Origin: Laterigemmans sp052161645
Lineage (GTDB): Bacteria; Planctomycetota; Planctomycetia; Pirellulales; Pirellulaceae
DNA: 64,000 bases
Strand: one strand, 5' to 3'
Assembly (NCBI GenBank): GCA_052161645.1
Contig: CP197414.1
The notes under the pieces were generated by a model, which worked only from the letters and a program-made list of their open reading frames with translations, was not told the origin of the DNA and did no database searches. The stretch's first letter is position 1. The number at the start of each line of letters is the position of its first letter. Positions 55,659-64,000 of the stretch are shown in pieces. A program made the translations under genes and the position numbers.

Positions 55659-56584
55659 GAGTAGTGCTGCAATTCAGGTGGGGCGAGTGAGTAATGGGGG
55701 GTGTGATCTGCTGGCCGAAAAGGTCGGCTGCGACGCGCAAGAGCTAGTCGACAGCGAGTGGCCAAAGAGCGGCTTTCCAGGTGAGTTTCAAAATCATGGT
55801 GAGGGCTGTCGCCTTTCCTCTTACCGTTTGTTGCCAGGCGGAATCGCAGCGGCTGAAAGCTGGTCTCCGCCGAGACTTTAAAGGCGGCTTCTTTGAGCGA
55901 GAACCAATCGCGGGCCGTCGCCCAGGCGGTGCCGTCTGCATCGTGCATGCCAGCCGTGGGTGCACCAAGCTCTCGTAATCGTCGCAGCTCGTCGGTCCCA
56001 AACCACAAAGGACTGGCGGTGAAATTTGCTGTCCTCGCGTTGTCCAGACAACTATCGCTCCCCGAGTGCCGCGTGGTTGAGACATCAATGCCCACCGGTG
56101 CTTCGTACGGTGTGGTCCAGACAGCGACCGCTTGCCAATCATCGTGGCTGATCGAAAGCTGACCGGCGATCAGGCGGCGTCGCAGCCAGACTCGTGGAGA
56201 AACACCTCGACCATCGCGGTTCCAAGAGAGGATTACCAGCTCTCGCATGTCAGCACCCGCGCATGCCGTGCTCAGCAGCAGACGTTTTGCCGCCAGCCGA
56301 CCAGCCAGGAAAGTGGCGCGGCGTTGCGGCGAGCGAAATCCATGATACCTTTCGCGCTCCCAAGCATGCAGGCAATCGGCGTCGGCGGGAGTGACGTCGG
56401 CAATCGCCACCCAGTCCCAAGCCAAAGTGTTTAATGTCAACCTGTGCGAAGTCGATCCACAAGCAGGCAAGTTGGGCAATGGCACGTCGCGCGAAGCTGA
56501 ACCGCGAAAATCGAGACCGCGATAATATGGACCGCGGGGCGTGTCGATACGTGAGCTGTTGGGGCTGGTCGTGACGTGCATCAT
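55655..56584 (-). CDS. 4'-phosphopantetheinyl transferase, Sfp-like (309 aa)
   Basis: Sfp-type enzymes attach phosphopantetheine to ACP domains. Visible motifs: VGIDV (164-168), with Ser where the usual Glu follows, and WFSLKEAAFKV (227-237), the metal and CoA-binding core. RLAAKRLL (97-104) and SISHDD complete the pattern. The ATG at 56584 overlaps the megasynthase stop (ATGA). The open frame upstream lies inside the megasynthase gene and is rejected. Its coupling to the synthase implies that an ACP is modified, although no ACP is visible in this window. A C-terminal basic, Arg-rich tail of ~65 residues is unusual. Confidence 0.85.
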   Translation of the reverse strand: MMHVTTSPNSSRIDTPRGPYYRGLDFRGSASRDVPLPNLPACGSTSHRLTLNTLAWDWVAIADVTPADADCLHAWERERYHGFRSPQRRATFLAGRLAAKRLLLSTACAGADMRELVILSWNRDGRGVSPRVWLRRRLIAGQLSISHDDWQAVAVWTTPYEAPVGIDVSTTRHSGSDSCLDNARTANFTASPLWFGTDELRRLRELGAPTAGMHDADGTAWATARDWFSLKEAAFKVSAETSFQPLRFRLATNGKRKGDSPHHDFETHLESRSLATRCRLALARRSRPFRPADHTPHYSLAPPELQHYS

Positions 56585-59500
56585 CGCTGCGAGCCCATTG
56601 CTTTGTTGGCGTGGGCGACGATCGAAGCCCGATAGCCGAGGGCTCGTACGTACAGCGTGCCCTGATCGTCCAGCAACACAAAATCGAAACTTGCTTGTGT
56701 TTGCTCGAGCGAGCGATTGATCACCCGCAGCCATAACGTTTGGCCAACCGGACAAGGTCTCAGCAAGTCCAAACGGTCGATCCCCAGTGGTACCGAAACG
56801 GCCCCTTCGTCACTGACGAACAACTGGATTCCGGCGGCAAACAGGCAAGCGTCCAGCACCGCCGGTGAGCTGACCCAAGCTTGATCGCTGCGTTGTTCCC
56901 CGGCAACTTGCCGCGTGGGGGGAACCTTGATGGTGGCCACCGCCGCTCTATCGCCAATCGCGATCTGTTGCACCATGCGGAAGATGGGTCCGTGATAGAG
57001 CACCAAATCGTCGCGGATCGCCACCGGACGCAGATGTTCAATCTCAGCCGCCGCGATCGGTCGCGTCAGTTCGCGGAGATCAGCCCCGCCCAATTCAGCC
57101 CCGCCCAATTCGCACGTCTCGCCACGCTGGCGAGCAGTAAGCTGGGCGGTGAAATGCAAGCGTGGTTTGGGGGATGCTTGACCGGCCGCGTTGCGGAAAT
57201 AGCTTTGCAGGGAAGCTTGCCAACCCTGATCGCGAGCGGCCAGCTCCACTTGCCCGCTGACCGGTTGATCGTTGGGAAATCGCAAGGGCCCGTGGACTTC
57301 GAGGTTGGTCAGGGTCCATGCTGGCTGTTGGCTGGTGGGCGCATTTTGGCTGTTGGGCGAATGACTGCCGAGCGTTTTGCTGGCCGCCTGCAACATCCCT
57401 TCGATCCCCATCACCAACGGCATCAGCGGCCGATCTTTGAAACGATGTTGGACCAAGAACGGATCGCTATCCGGAAACAGCGGCATGTTGTAGCGGTGTT
57501 CTCCGGAGGGGGCGGGTTCCGCGGAGGGAGTAACCAGTTCCACTGGCTGGTCACTGATCGATTTATCTTCGATGAGTTTATTGCCGATCCGTCCATTGTT
57601 GAGCTGCTCATTGTTTAGCTGCTCAGGTGAGGCTTGTTGACCCATCCGCTGCAAATGGGCGGGGGTGGTGATCAAGACTTCGGCATCGGGCAGCCCGTGG
57701 GAGAGTTCTTCGATCACGCGATCGACTCCCTCGGTGATGCTCATGTAAGTCATCCCCAGTTTCTCTTTCAACTGGCGAGTTTCGGGTCGCACCGCCATCC
57801 CGACGCCGTCCCACGAGTGCCAAGCGAAGGTGGTCGCCAGCAACTGGGGGCGTTCGTTCCGCAACTGATACGTTCTTTTCGCCACGGCATCATTTGCTAG
57901 GCAGTAATCGATTTGCCCCAAGCTGCCCAGCCGCCCGCTGATCGAACCAAAAGCGATCATGTGCTGGAGTGGTGCCGTCGATAATGCTTGCAACAAGCTG
58001 TTATAAGCATCCAATTTGATCGCCAACGTACGGCGAACATCGGCAGCGGTTTTTTTCAATACATCGGCTGATTTTTCGTAGCCGGCGCCATGCAGCAGAC
58101 CGCTGATCCGCACTCCAGTCGCGTTGATTTGGGCCACGGTGGCGTTAATGTTTTCCGCCGATACCAGATCGCAGCAGTAGTACTGGGCTGCGACTCCGGC
58201 GGCCGCAAACCGTTGTAAGTTCTCGGCCACGTCTGCGGCGGCAAGCAGACGTTGCCAGGCACGAATCGGCGGTTCGCGACGGGGATTCTGAATGTTTTGT
58301 TGGATGACTTGGCGCTTGATTTTGGCGCGTCCCGCTTCGTCCAGACCGAACCAGTTGGCGGGCACCAAGTTGAGATCGGACGAACCAAGGATGTGCAGGC
58401 GCAAGCCGAAGCGACGAGCGATCCCCAGGGCCACTTCGCAAGTGATCCCGCGACCGCCGCCGGTTACCAACCAATCGCCGCGGGGCTGAGCTGGGCTGTT
58501 GGGTTGAGTTGGGTGATTGGGCTGAGGGGTTGGCAGTTCGGCGAGCCGATAGACCAAGCGTCGAGCCGACGCGGCATCGGTAGCCAACGTCGATTCTAAA
58601 ACTTTGTCGCGCCGCAGCAGTGCGTTCAACAAGTTGTTCACTTGCGACGCCGTGGGGTCGCCGTACTCAGTATCGAGCGCGTGACAGAGGGCGCTTGTAA
58701 AGCCGCGGTGGTGCAGTTCAACGACCATCGATTTGACCAAGCCGGCCATCGCAGCCAGCGAGGCGGGGGTCTGAAATTGACCGGCAAAACCAAAGTCGCC
58801 ACCCAGTTGCGTTAACGTTCCAAACACTACGGGCAACTCGCGATCGGCGTGACGATCCAGGTGACCCATCCAAGCTTGCAGCAATAACAACAAACGATCG
58901 GGAGCGGTCGCCAAGTCGCCGCAGCGGTCAGGCGGAATCGCCAAAAAAGCATCGATGGTGCCGTCGAGGGCAAAGCGGTCGAGCGACGTGCGCATCGAAT
59001 CGAGTTGATCATCACAATCGACAAAACAGCAATCAGCACCTCGCGTTCGCAGCTCGGCCGCGATCGCCGCACACCAGGTCGAATCGCCCCACAGGAAGAC
59101 CCGCCGCAGAAGTTGCGAAGGGGCCGTGTCGTTCAGCCCGCTGCTGCCCGACGTGTCGCTTGCCCAGCGGAGTGCATAGCGGCCAGTGACGCGTCGGCTG
59201 CCGTCCGAGTTGTCAACTCGAGCTGACTGCTGGGGTGGATCCTGAGCTGCTTGCTCAACTGCTTGCTGAGTTATTTGCTGAACGGATTGCAAGAGCCGAT
59301 CTTGGGCGACCAATTGTTGAAAACGTCCGGCGTCGGTGATCACCACTTCGGGCTCACGCGAGCCGCTGGTGAGTTCTTCGATCAAGTGGTCGATGCCTTC
59401 GGTGGCTGGCATCAAAGCGATCCCGCGGCCTTGCAGCGAAGCCAGCACTTCGGGACGCATCGCCATCCCCACATCGCCCCAAGCGGTCCAGTGCAGACAG

Positions 59501-62500
59501 ACATAGCGACGACCAGGATGTTGCCCCATCAGCTGGCCCATCCGTCGAGCCATGGCGTCGTTGGCGAGGGCGTAATCGGTTTGTCCGACGCTGCCGAAGC
59601 GTCCCGCCGTGGAGCCAAAGCAAACGAAATGTTTGATGGGATCATGCTCGCTGGCCGCCACTAAGGCATCCAAGCCGCCCAACTTTACCGCCAGCGTTCG
59701 TTGCACATCGTCGAGTTGTTTGCGAGTGAACCGCGCCGATCGTTCGAACCCGGCGCCATGGATGATGCCATGAATGGGGCGACCATGCTCGCGGATGGTG
59801 GCAAAGCAGGCGGCGACTGATTGGGCATCTCGCAAATCGCAAGCATGGTAGTGGACATCGACCCCGGCGGCCCGCAAACGTCGCACGTTGTGAGCGACTT
59901 CGAGCATGCTTTCGATGCGTTTCCAGGCGGAAATGGGGGGCCGTACACCGGAGCGGGCGGCCGCTTGGATGGTCTCTCGTTTTAATTGTTCGAGCCCCGC
60001 TTGATCGAGGTCCAGCCAGTCCGCCGAAATGTCGAGTTGAGTCGAGCCGAGCAAGTGTACCGCGACACCGAATTGTTTGCCCAACCGTTCGGCGGCGAGC
60101 GCCGTGACACCTCTACCACCGCCGGTCAGCACCCAGCAGCCCGCCGGATCAATCGCTCGTCCGTTGGCGATGTTTGCTGGGCTGCTTGCTGAGCTACTGT
60201 TCGCTGATGTCGCCAGCGGCTGCGGGATGATCCGTGTTTGACCGGCACTGCCGTTACTACTGAAACACCATTCAATCTGAGTCGCTGCGTTGTCGGTAGA
60301 TTGCCCCCACAATTCGACCAAATGGCGGCTCAATGCGGCGGGCGACAATTGCCGGTCAACGTCCAAGGCAATGTATCGAGGAGCGGCAGCCCCTTCGGCA
60401 CGAGCTTCCATGGCGAGCGCTTTCCAGAGCCCGGCGAGGCAATCGATCGCCCCTTGTTGGCTGCCTTGATGATCAGGATGGGAAACAGGCTGCGCCGCGA
60501 TTGAGAGCCCGAAGTCGCCGCCCAATCGCGAGATCGCGATCAAGTCGGTCTGTTCGATCAGCCCCGCTTGTTGTCGCAACTCGAGCAGTTGCCGCACGAC
60601 CTCGAACAGTTGCGTTAGCCGTTCGCTGTTGGTGGGCTCGACCAAATCGAAGACGACTCGCAGTGGGCCGGCGTTCGGTTGGGAAGCGAGCTTTGTCAGC
60701 AACTCGTCTAGACCGACTGGTTGCCAAGCGAGTTGCGTGTCGGCGGCCAGCGATTGGGCTAACTGCGTAGCCGATTCGAGTGCACCGACTACCAAGCCGG
60801 TACCGCTGAGTGGCTGTTGATTTTCCGCTCGCTCGACCGTCGTGGTGACGGGGCGAACAACAAAGCGATCGCAGACTCGACCAGCCGGCGGCTGATAGTT
60901 GGCGATGATCTGGCTATATTGAGTTAGTGTTAACCAAGTTTGGGCAGCGTCGGCAGAAGGTGTTTCTGGCTGCTGGCTCGCCGGGCGTGACTCGCTGGTG
61001 ATTGGCGAGGAGGCGGCTGAGGAGGAGATCGCAGAGGTGTTTGCTGAGGAGCGGATTGCCAAGCGGACGTAGCCGTCTTGAGTGATTTTACCCGGCGCGT
61101 GGACCCACAGTTCGCCGCTGGCCGGTCGCATCACGACGCTCAATTGGTTGTCCAGTCGACAGACCGTGTTCATTGTCAGGTGGGTAACGCTGCGCCCCAG
61201 TCGGCTGTCAAACCGATCGCGGAGCGCGGAGAGCGCTTGCTGCATCGGTTCTTCGCTTGGGGTGCTGTTACGGAGCAGCGAGCCGAGTCGTTCGTTGCGT
61301 CGTTGCGAGTGGCTGGGGGTCGTTTCCAGCGGTGGCAGTAATTGGCAATGGTTGGTGGCGTACAGTTCGCTCGCTTGGCGAATCTCCATCTCCTCGCCGT
61401 CGTACTCGACGAGCGTCGCCTGAGCGGCGCGATCATCGGCCAACATCAAAGCCCAACCGCCACTGCCGCGGGGCCGCAGCCGATCACTGGTCAATAGCTC
61501 GAGCGCTGCTGATACCGAATCACAGTCGCGGAGGATTTGGCGAACCAGCACCCCATGCAGCAAACCGATTGGCGCGTCGTTGCGGCGGGGTCGATCCAGC
61601 AACATGGCGCTGCTGACCGATAGTCCAGCCACGTTCATGCCGACGATACCACCAAGTTGCCCCGCCGCCGAAAAGGTGATGTGAGCGATGCCGCAGGACG
61701 GTCGACGCCACTGCACCGTGCGGCGTCTGAAGGGTTCAATGATTAACGACAGTGGCAGGTCTTCGTTGGCACCATGCAGTGGTTGACCGGCCGCGTCGGG
61801 AACAACCAAATGGCTGCAACCTCCCAAACCGCTGAGGTCGGGATAGGCGAAGAGGTTGCAAGCGATCACCGATCGCAAATCGATGCCCGAGCCGGCGGCG
61901 ATGCCGGCGAGCTCTTCCAAGTCGTCATCGCCAAACAACTGTTCGGGCGTGTCGGCTAGTTCGGAGAGGCAATGCAGTGAACCGCCCGGCCATTCAACGG
62001 CGTCGGCAATACTCTCCGCCGTCTTCCGCAATAGTTCGGCGTTGCGAAGACCGTGCTGGTATCCCATCTCGCGGGGTGAACCGACCAATTCGACAATATC
62101 GAGGTGAGTCACCGCGTCGGCGGAAAATTCGACCGCATTCCCGTGTGCTTGCTCGGCAGAACCGGCTTGCTGTTTTTCGGCTTGTGGCGTTTCGCTCTGC
62201 CGCGTTTCGGTCTGCCGCGTGGGGACGTGAATCGATGGCGGTTGGTTTTGCGAGCTGGCGGGTTGCAGCAACTCATAGGCGGCTGTCGCCAGCATCAGGG
62301 CCGCGCGACAGCCCTCGCGACGATCATCGGTGGCAACGACCAGTGGGCCTTCGCTGCCCAAAATTTGCCGGTGCAGTTTGGTTAAGACTTGGCCGGGGCC
62401 AACTTCGATAATCAAATTCACGCCATCCTCACGGAGGCGACCGATTAAATCGACGTAGCGAACCGGGGTTACCATTTGTTGGCTGAGGTTTTCCCGAAAT

Positions 62501-64000
62501 GCTTGCGGGTCCGCTTCGTAGCGATTGGTCACGCTGCTGAGCACCGGCAACAGCGAGGGGCGCATTTGCAGCGGAGCCAGATCGGCGCTCAGTGGCGCTC
62601 GTGTCGATTGCATCAGGGGTGTGTGATACGGTCTCGGCACGGGAATCGGCATCACGCGAAAGCCTTCGCTCTCCAATAATTGCGAAACGGCGTGCAGGGC
62701 GGCCGTCTCGCCACCGATGACACTTTGCCGCGGCGCGTTATGGTTCGCCAGATAGACGCCACCCTGTTTTCGCTCGCGAATAGTTCGGCAGAGTGATTCG
62801 ACGGTTTGCGCATCGGCGTCGGTGCACAGCATGGCACCTCCGGCACGACAATGATTGACCACCGCGCGGGCTCGCGCTTGACCAGCTCGCACCGCCGCTT
62901 CCCAGCTCCACACACCCGCCTGTGCCAGCGCCGCGTATTCGCCGAAACTATGCCCACCGACGATCGCCGGTGTCAGGCCGCGACGTGTTAGTTGATCGGC
63001 CAGTATCCAGTCGGCACCCAGCACCGCCATCATTGTGTGCAGCACGTCACTGCCCAGTTGATCGCTTTGCTCGCCGGAGATCGATGTCCAAGTCGGCAAA
63101 CCCAATGAACGAAAGACGGTGTCGATGGCCGCCACGGTGGCTTGGGCAGAGGCATCATGTTCCAGCAGGTCAGCTAACATGCCACCATACTGCGACCCTT
63201 GCCCGGAGAACATCCAGGCCACGCGGGGGCGATCAAAGCTGACGCGCTGACAGAGGATACCGCGAGCCGCCAATTGGGCGCGGGCCGGGGGTGTTTCCAC
63301 GCGAGCCGCAGCGACTTGTAATTGCTTGGCAGCTTCCTCCGCGGAAGCCACCGCCATGATCATCCGCACATCGTCGGTTGCTGCGAATTGACTGGTCCGC
63401 AGACTGTCCCAAGCCGTCTCGATCGATATCGCCAGCTGCCGACATCGCTCGGCCAACGCAGTCCAGTTTTCACCACTGAGCCGCACCACGAGTGGCGATG
63501 CAGTGGATCCTGATTGCAAGTTAATGGTTGGTCGCGAGTCAGCTGTCGGTTGCGAGCTACTCTTTGGTTGCGAGCTGGCGTTTGGCGTCGGGACCGCAAC
63601 TTCCGACTCCGACTCTGCGGCGAGATGGATTTGGTAACACTGATTGCCGCCGCCATAGACGCTGATTTGTCTTGTTCCAGTTTGTCGCGGCCCGGCATGT
63701 TGCGGGGCGTGATTTTTGACCAGTTCGGCCAGCAACTCGGCCATTCCCGCGGCGCCTCCGAGGTGTCCGATTTGGGCGGCCAACGGTGAGGCTTGCTGGG
63801 GTGCTTCTTGACGTCGCACGGAGATGCCAGCGATCACGCCGCGAATGGGATTGCCATCCCGCCGCGCGTCGCTCAACCGTCGCAGCACGACCACGCCGGC
63901 TCCTTCGCCGGGCAGCAAAAAGCCTCGGCCGTCGTCGCCGCGAAGTCGGCCTTGCAGGCTGAGCCGTTCGTAATTGAACAACCCCAGCGCGCGTTGCCCG
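56581..64000 (-). CDS. PUFA-synthase-like type I megasynthase, KS(partial)-AT-C45-psiKR-KR-psiKR-KR-DH (partial, start beyond window)
   Basis: The frame is open from the right edge to the stop at 56581, so the N-terminus is missing. Domains by position: ketosynthase C-terminal half (64000-~63590) with the catalytic His in AAQIGHLGGAAG (63765); acyltransferase (~63240-62340) with GHSFGEY and Ser codon 62949; an AAT/C45-type Ntn-hydrolase (~62115-61065) with GLGGCSHL (Cys codon 61818), HGANEDLP and a TMNTVCRL tail. Then two psiKR-KR pairs: KR1 (TGGGRGVT ~60120, Y and N in QTDYALAND) and KR2 (TGGGRGIT ~58460, QIDYCLAND), both with full active sites. Last a dehydratase (~57490-56600) with DPFLVQH and SPAVLDACL. 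No ACP (GxDS) motif is visible. Architecture after the AT resembles PfaA/PUFA synthases. It overlaps the PPTase by 4 bp. Product unknown. Confidence 0.9.
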   Translation of the reverse strand, partial: GQRALGLFNYERLSLQGRLRGDDGRGFLLPGEGAGVVVLRRLSDARRDGNPIRGVIAGISVRRQEAPQQASPLAAQIGHLGGAAGMAELLAELVKNHAPQHAGPRQTGTRQISVYGGGNQCYQIHLAAESESEVAVPTPNASSQPKSSSQPTADSRPTINLQSGSTASPLVVRLSGENWTALAERCRQLAISIETAWDSLRTSQFAATDDVRMIMAVASAEEAAKQLQVAAARVETPPARAQLAARGILCQRVSFDRPRVAWMFSGQGSQYGGMLADLLEHDASAQATVAAIDTVFRSLGLPTWTSISGEQSDQLGSDVLHTMMAVLGADWILADQLTRRGLTPAIVGGHSFGEYAALAQAGVWSWEAAVRAGQARARAVVNHCRAGGAMLCTDADAQTVESLCRTIRERKQGGVYLANHNAPRQSVIGGETAALHAVSQLLESEGFRVMPIPVPRPYHTPLMQSTRAPLSADLAPLQMRPSLLPVLSSVTNRYEADPQAFRENLSQQMVTPVRYVDLIGRLREDGVNLIIEVGPGQVLTKLHRQILGSEGPLVVATDDRREGCRAALMLATAAYELLQPASSQNQPPSIHVPTRQTETRQSETPQAEKQQAGSAEQAHGNAVEFSADAVTHLDIVELVGSPREMGYQHGLRNAELLRKTAESIADAVEWPGGSLHCLSELADTPEQLFGDDDLEELAGIAAGSGIDLRSVIACNLFAYPDLSGLGGCSHLVVPDAAGQPLHGANEDLPLSLIIEPFRRRTVQWRRPSCGIAHITFSAAGQLGGIVGMNVAGLSVSSAMLLDRPRRNDAPIGLLHGVLVRQILRDCDSVSAALELLTSDRLRPRGSGGWALMLADDRAAQATLVEYDGEEMEIRQASELYATNHCQLLPPLETTPSHSQRRNERLGSLLRNSTPSEEPMQQALSALRDRFDSRLGRSVTHLTMNTVCRLDNQLSVVMRPASGELWVHAPGKITQDGYVRLAIRSSANTSAISSSAASSPITSESRPASQQPETPSADAAQTWLTLTQYSQIIANYQPPAGRVCDRFVVRPVTTTVERAENQQPLSGTGLVVGALESATQLAQSLAADTQLAWQPVGLDELLTKLASQPNAGPLRVVFDLVEPTNSERLTQLFEVVRQLLELRQQAGLIEQTDLIAISRLGGDFGLSIAAQPVSHPDHQGSQQGAIDCLAGLWKALAMEARAEGAAAPRYIALDVDRQLSPAALSRHLVELWGQSTDNAATQIEWCFSSNGSAGQTRIIPQPLATSANSSSASSPANIANGRAIDPAGCWVLTGGGRGVTALAAERLGKQFGVAVHLLGSTQLDISADWLDLDQAGLEQLKRETIQAAARSGVRPPISAWKRIESMLEVAHNVRRLRAAGVDVHYHACDLRDAQSVAACFATIREHGRPIHGIIHGAGFERSARFTRKQLDDVQRTLAVKLGGLDALVAASEHDPIKHFVCFGSTAGRFGSVGQTDYALANDAMARRMGQLMGQHPGRRYVCLHWTAWGDVGMAMRPEVLASLQGRGIALMPATEGIDHLIEELTSGSREPEVVITDAGRFQQLVAQDRLLQSVQQITQQAVEQAAQDPPQQSARVDNSDGSRRVTGRYALRWASDTSGSSGLNDTAPSQLLRRVFLWGDSTWCAAIAAELRTRGADCCFVDCDDQLDSMRTSLDRFALDGTIDAFLAIPPDRCGDLATAPDRLLLLLQAWMGHLDRHADRELPVVFGTLTQLGGDFGFAGQFQTPASLAAMAGLVKSMVVELHHRGFTSALCHALDTEYGDPTASQVNNLLNALLRRDKVLESTLATDAASARRLVYRLAELPTPQPNHPTQPNSPAQPRGDWLVTGGGRGITCEVALGIARRFGLRLHILGSSDLNLVPANWFGLDEAGRAKIKRQVIQQNIQNPRREPPIRAWQRLLAAADVAENLQRFAAAGVAAQYYCCDLVSAENINATVAQINATGVRISGLLHGAGYEKSADVLKKTAADVRRTLAIKLDAYNSLLQALSTAPLQHMIAFGSISGRLGSLGQIDYCLANDAVAKRTYQLRNERPQLLATTFAWHSWDGVGMAVRPETRQLKEKLGMTYMSITEGVDRVIEELSHGLPDAEVLITTPAHLQRMGQQASPEQLNNEQLNNGRIGNKLIEDKSISDQPVELVTPSAEPAPSGEHRYNMPLFPDSDPFLVQHRFKDRPLMPLVMGIEGMLQAASKTLGSHSPNSQNAPTSQQPAWTLTNLEVHGPLRFPNDQPVSGQVELAARDQGWQASLQSYFRNAAGQASPKPRLHFTAQLTARQRGETCELGGAELGGADLRELTRPIAAAEIEHLRPVAIRDDLVLYHGPIFRMVQQIAIGDRAAVATIKVPPTRQVAGEQRSDQAWVSSPAVLDACLFAAGIQLFVSDEGAVSVPLGIDRLDLLRPCPVGQTLWLRVINRSLEQTQASFDFVLLDDQGTLYVRALGYRASIVAHANKAMGSQR

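Noticed and set aside
56585..56755. Longer N-terminus for the phosphopantetheinyl transferase
   Set aside because: It would lie inside the megasynthase coding sequence. The ATG at 56584 fits the ATGA overlap and the protein's own domain.

Overview
The window looks like a chromosomal segment of a planctomycete, most likely Pirellulaceae (Rhodopirellula/Stieleria-like). The evidence is sequence-level only. Two exported proteins carry the N-terminal LEPR-XLL-type motif (LLEQRCLLA, LETRQLLAA) typical of that phylum. There is a dockerin protein, a sulfatase, multihaem 'Pirellula-type' cytochromes with PQQ/GSDH-like propellers, a DUF4175-like membrane protein and an LpxK, so the cell makes lipid A. 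No rRNA, tRNA, CRISPR or insertion sequence was recognised.

Layout. (1) 1-10887, minus: one enormous exported repeat protein (at least 3629 aa, C-terminus off the window) with an array of 1071-bp near-identical tandem repeats and a parallel beta-helix region. (2) 11319-16085: a small exported protein, an exported MsrB, then an ABC ATPase overlapping a PMT/ArnT-like membrane glycosyltransferase. (3) 16314-19460: dihaem cytochrome and thiC with a structured leader. (4) 19467-26066, minus: a DUF4175-like membrane protein with two minisatellites, and an exported helical-repeat protein. (5) 26316-27695: an exported PQQ-like propeller. (6) 35747-27770, minus operon: ABC ATPase, ABC permease with an embedded propeller-like extracytoplasmic domain, hexahaem lipoprotein-like cytochrome, GSDH-like propeller. 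(7) 36007-44686: small tail-anchored protein, histidine kinase and response regulator, diguanylate cyclase with an intrinsic terminator, BON-domain protein, icd-lpxK pair, dockerin protein. (8) 44834-49314: Ski2-like helicase, sulfatase, 65-aa conserved-looking protein. (9) 49922-64000: a lipid/polyketide cluster. A PUFA-synthase-like megasynthase (start off the window) overlaps a phosphopantetheinyl transferase by 4 bp, which overlaps a FabL-like enoyl reductase by 4 bp; then come a VTT/DedA-like membrane protein and two tandem Rieske oxygenases. Two methyltransferases (LCM-like and FkbM) sit convergently beside them.

The most interesting system is region 9. The megasynthase reads KS(partial)-AT-[C45/AAT-type Ntn-hydrolase]-psiKR-KR-psiKR-KR-DH. 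It has no recognisable ACP in the visible part, and an autoproteolytic acyltransferase fold occupies the place where PUFA synthases carry their ACP array. Together with the trans enoyl reductase, PPTase, two Rieske enzymes and two methyltransferases it predicts an oxidised, possibly methylated or amidated, long-chain lipid. Second in interest is the giant tandem-repeat surface protein, whose repeats form two homogenised subfamilies with sharp switch points.
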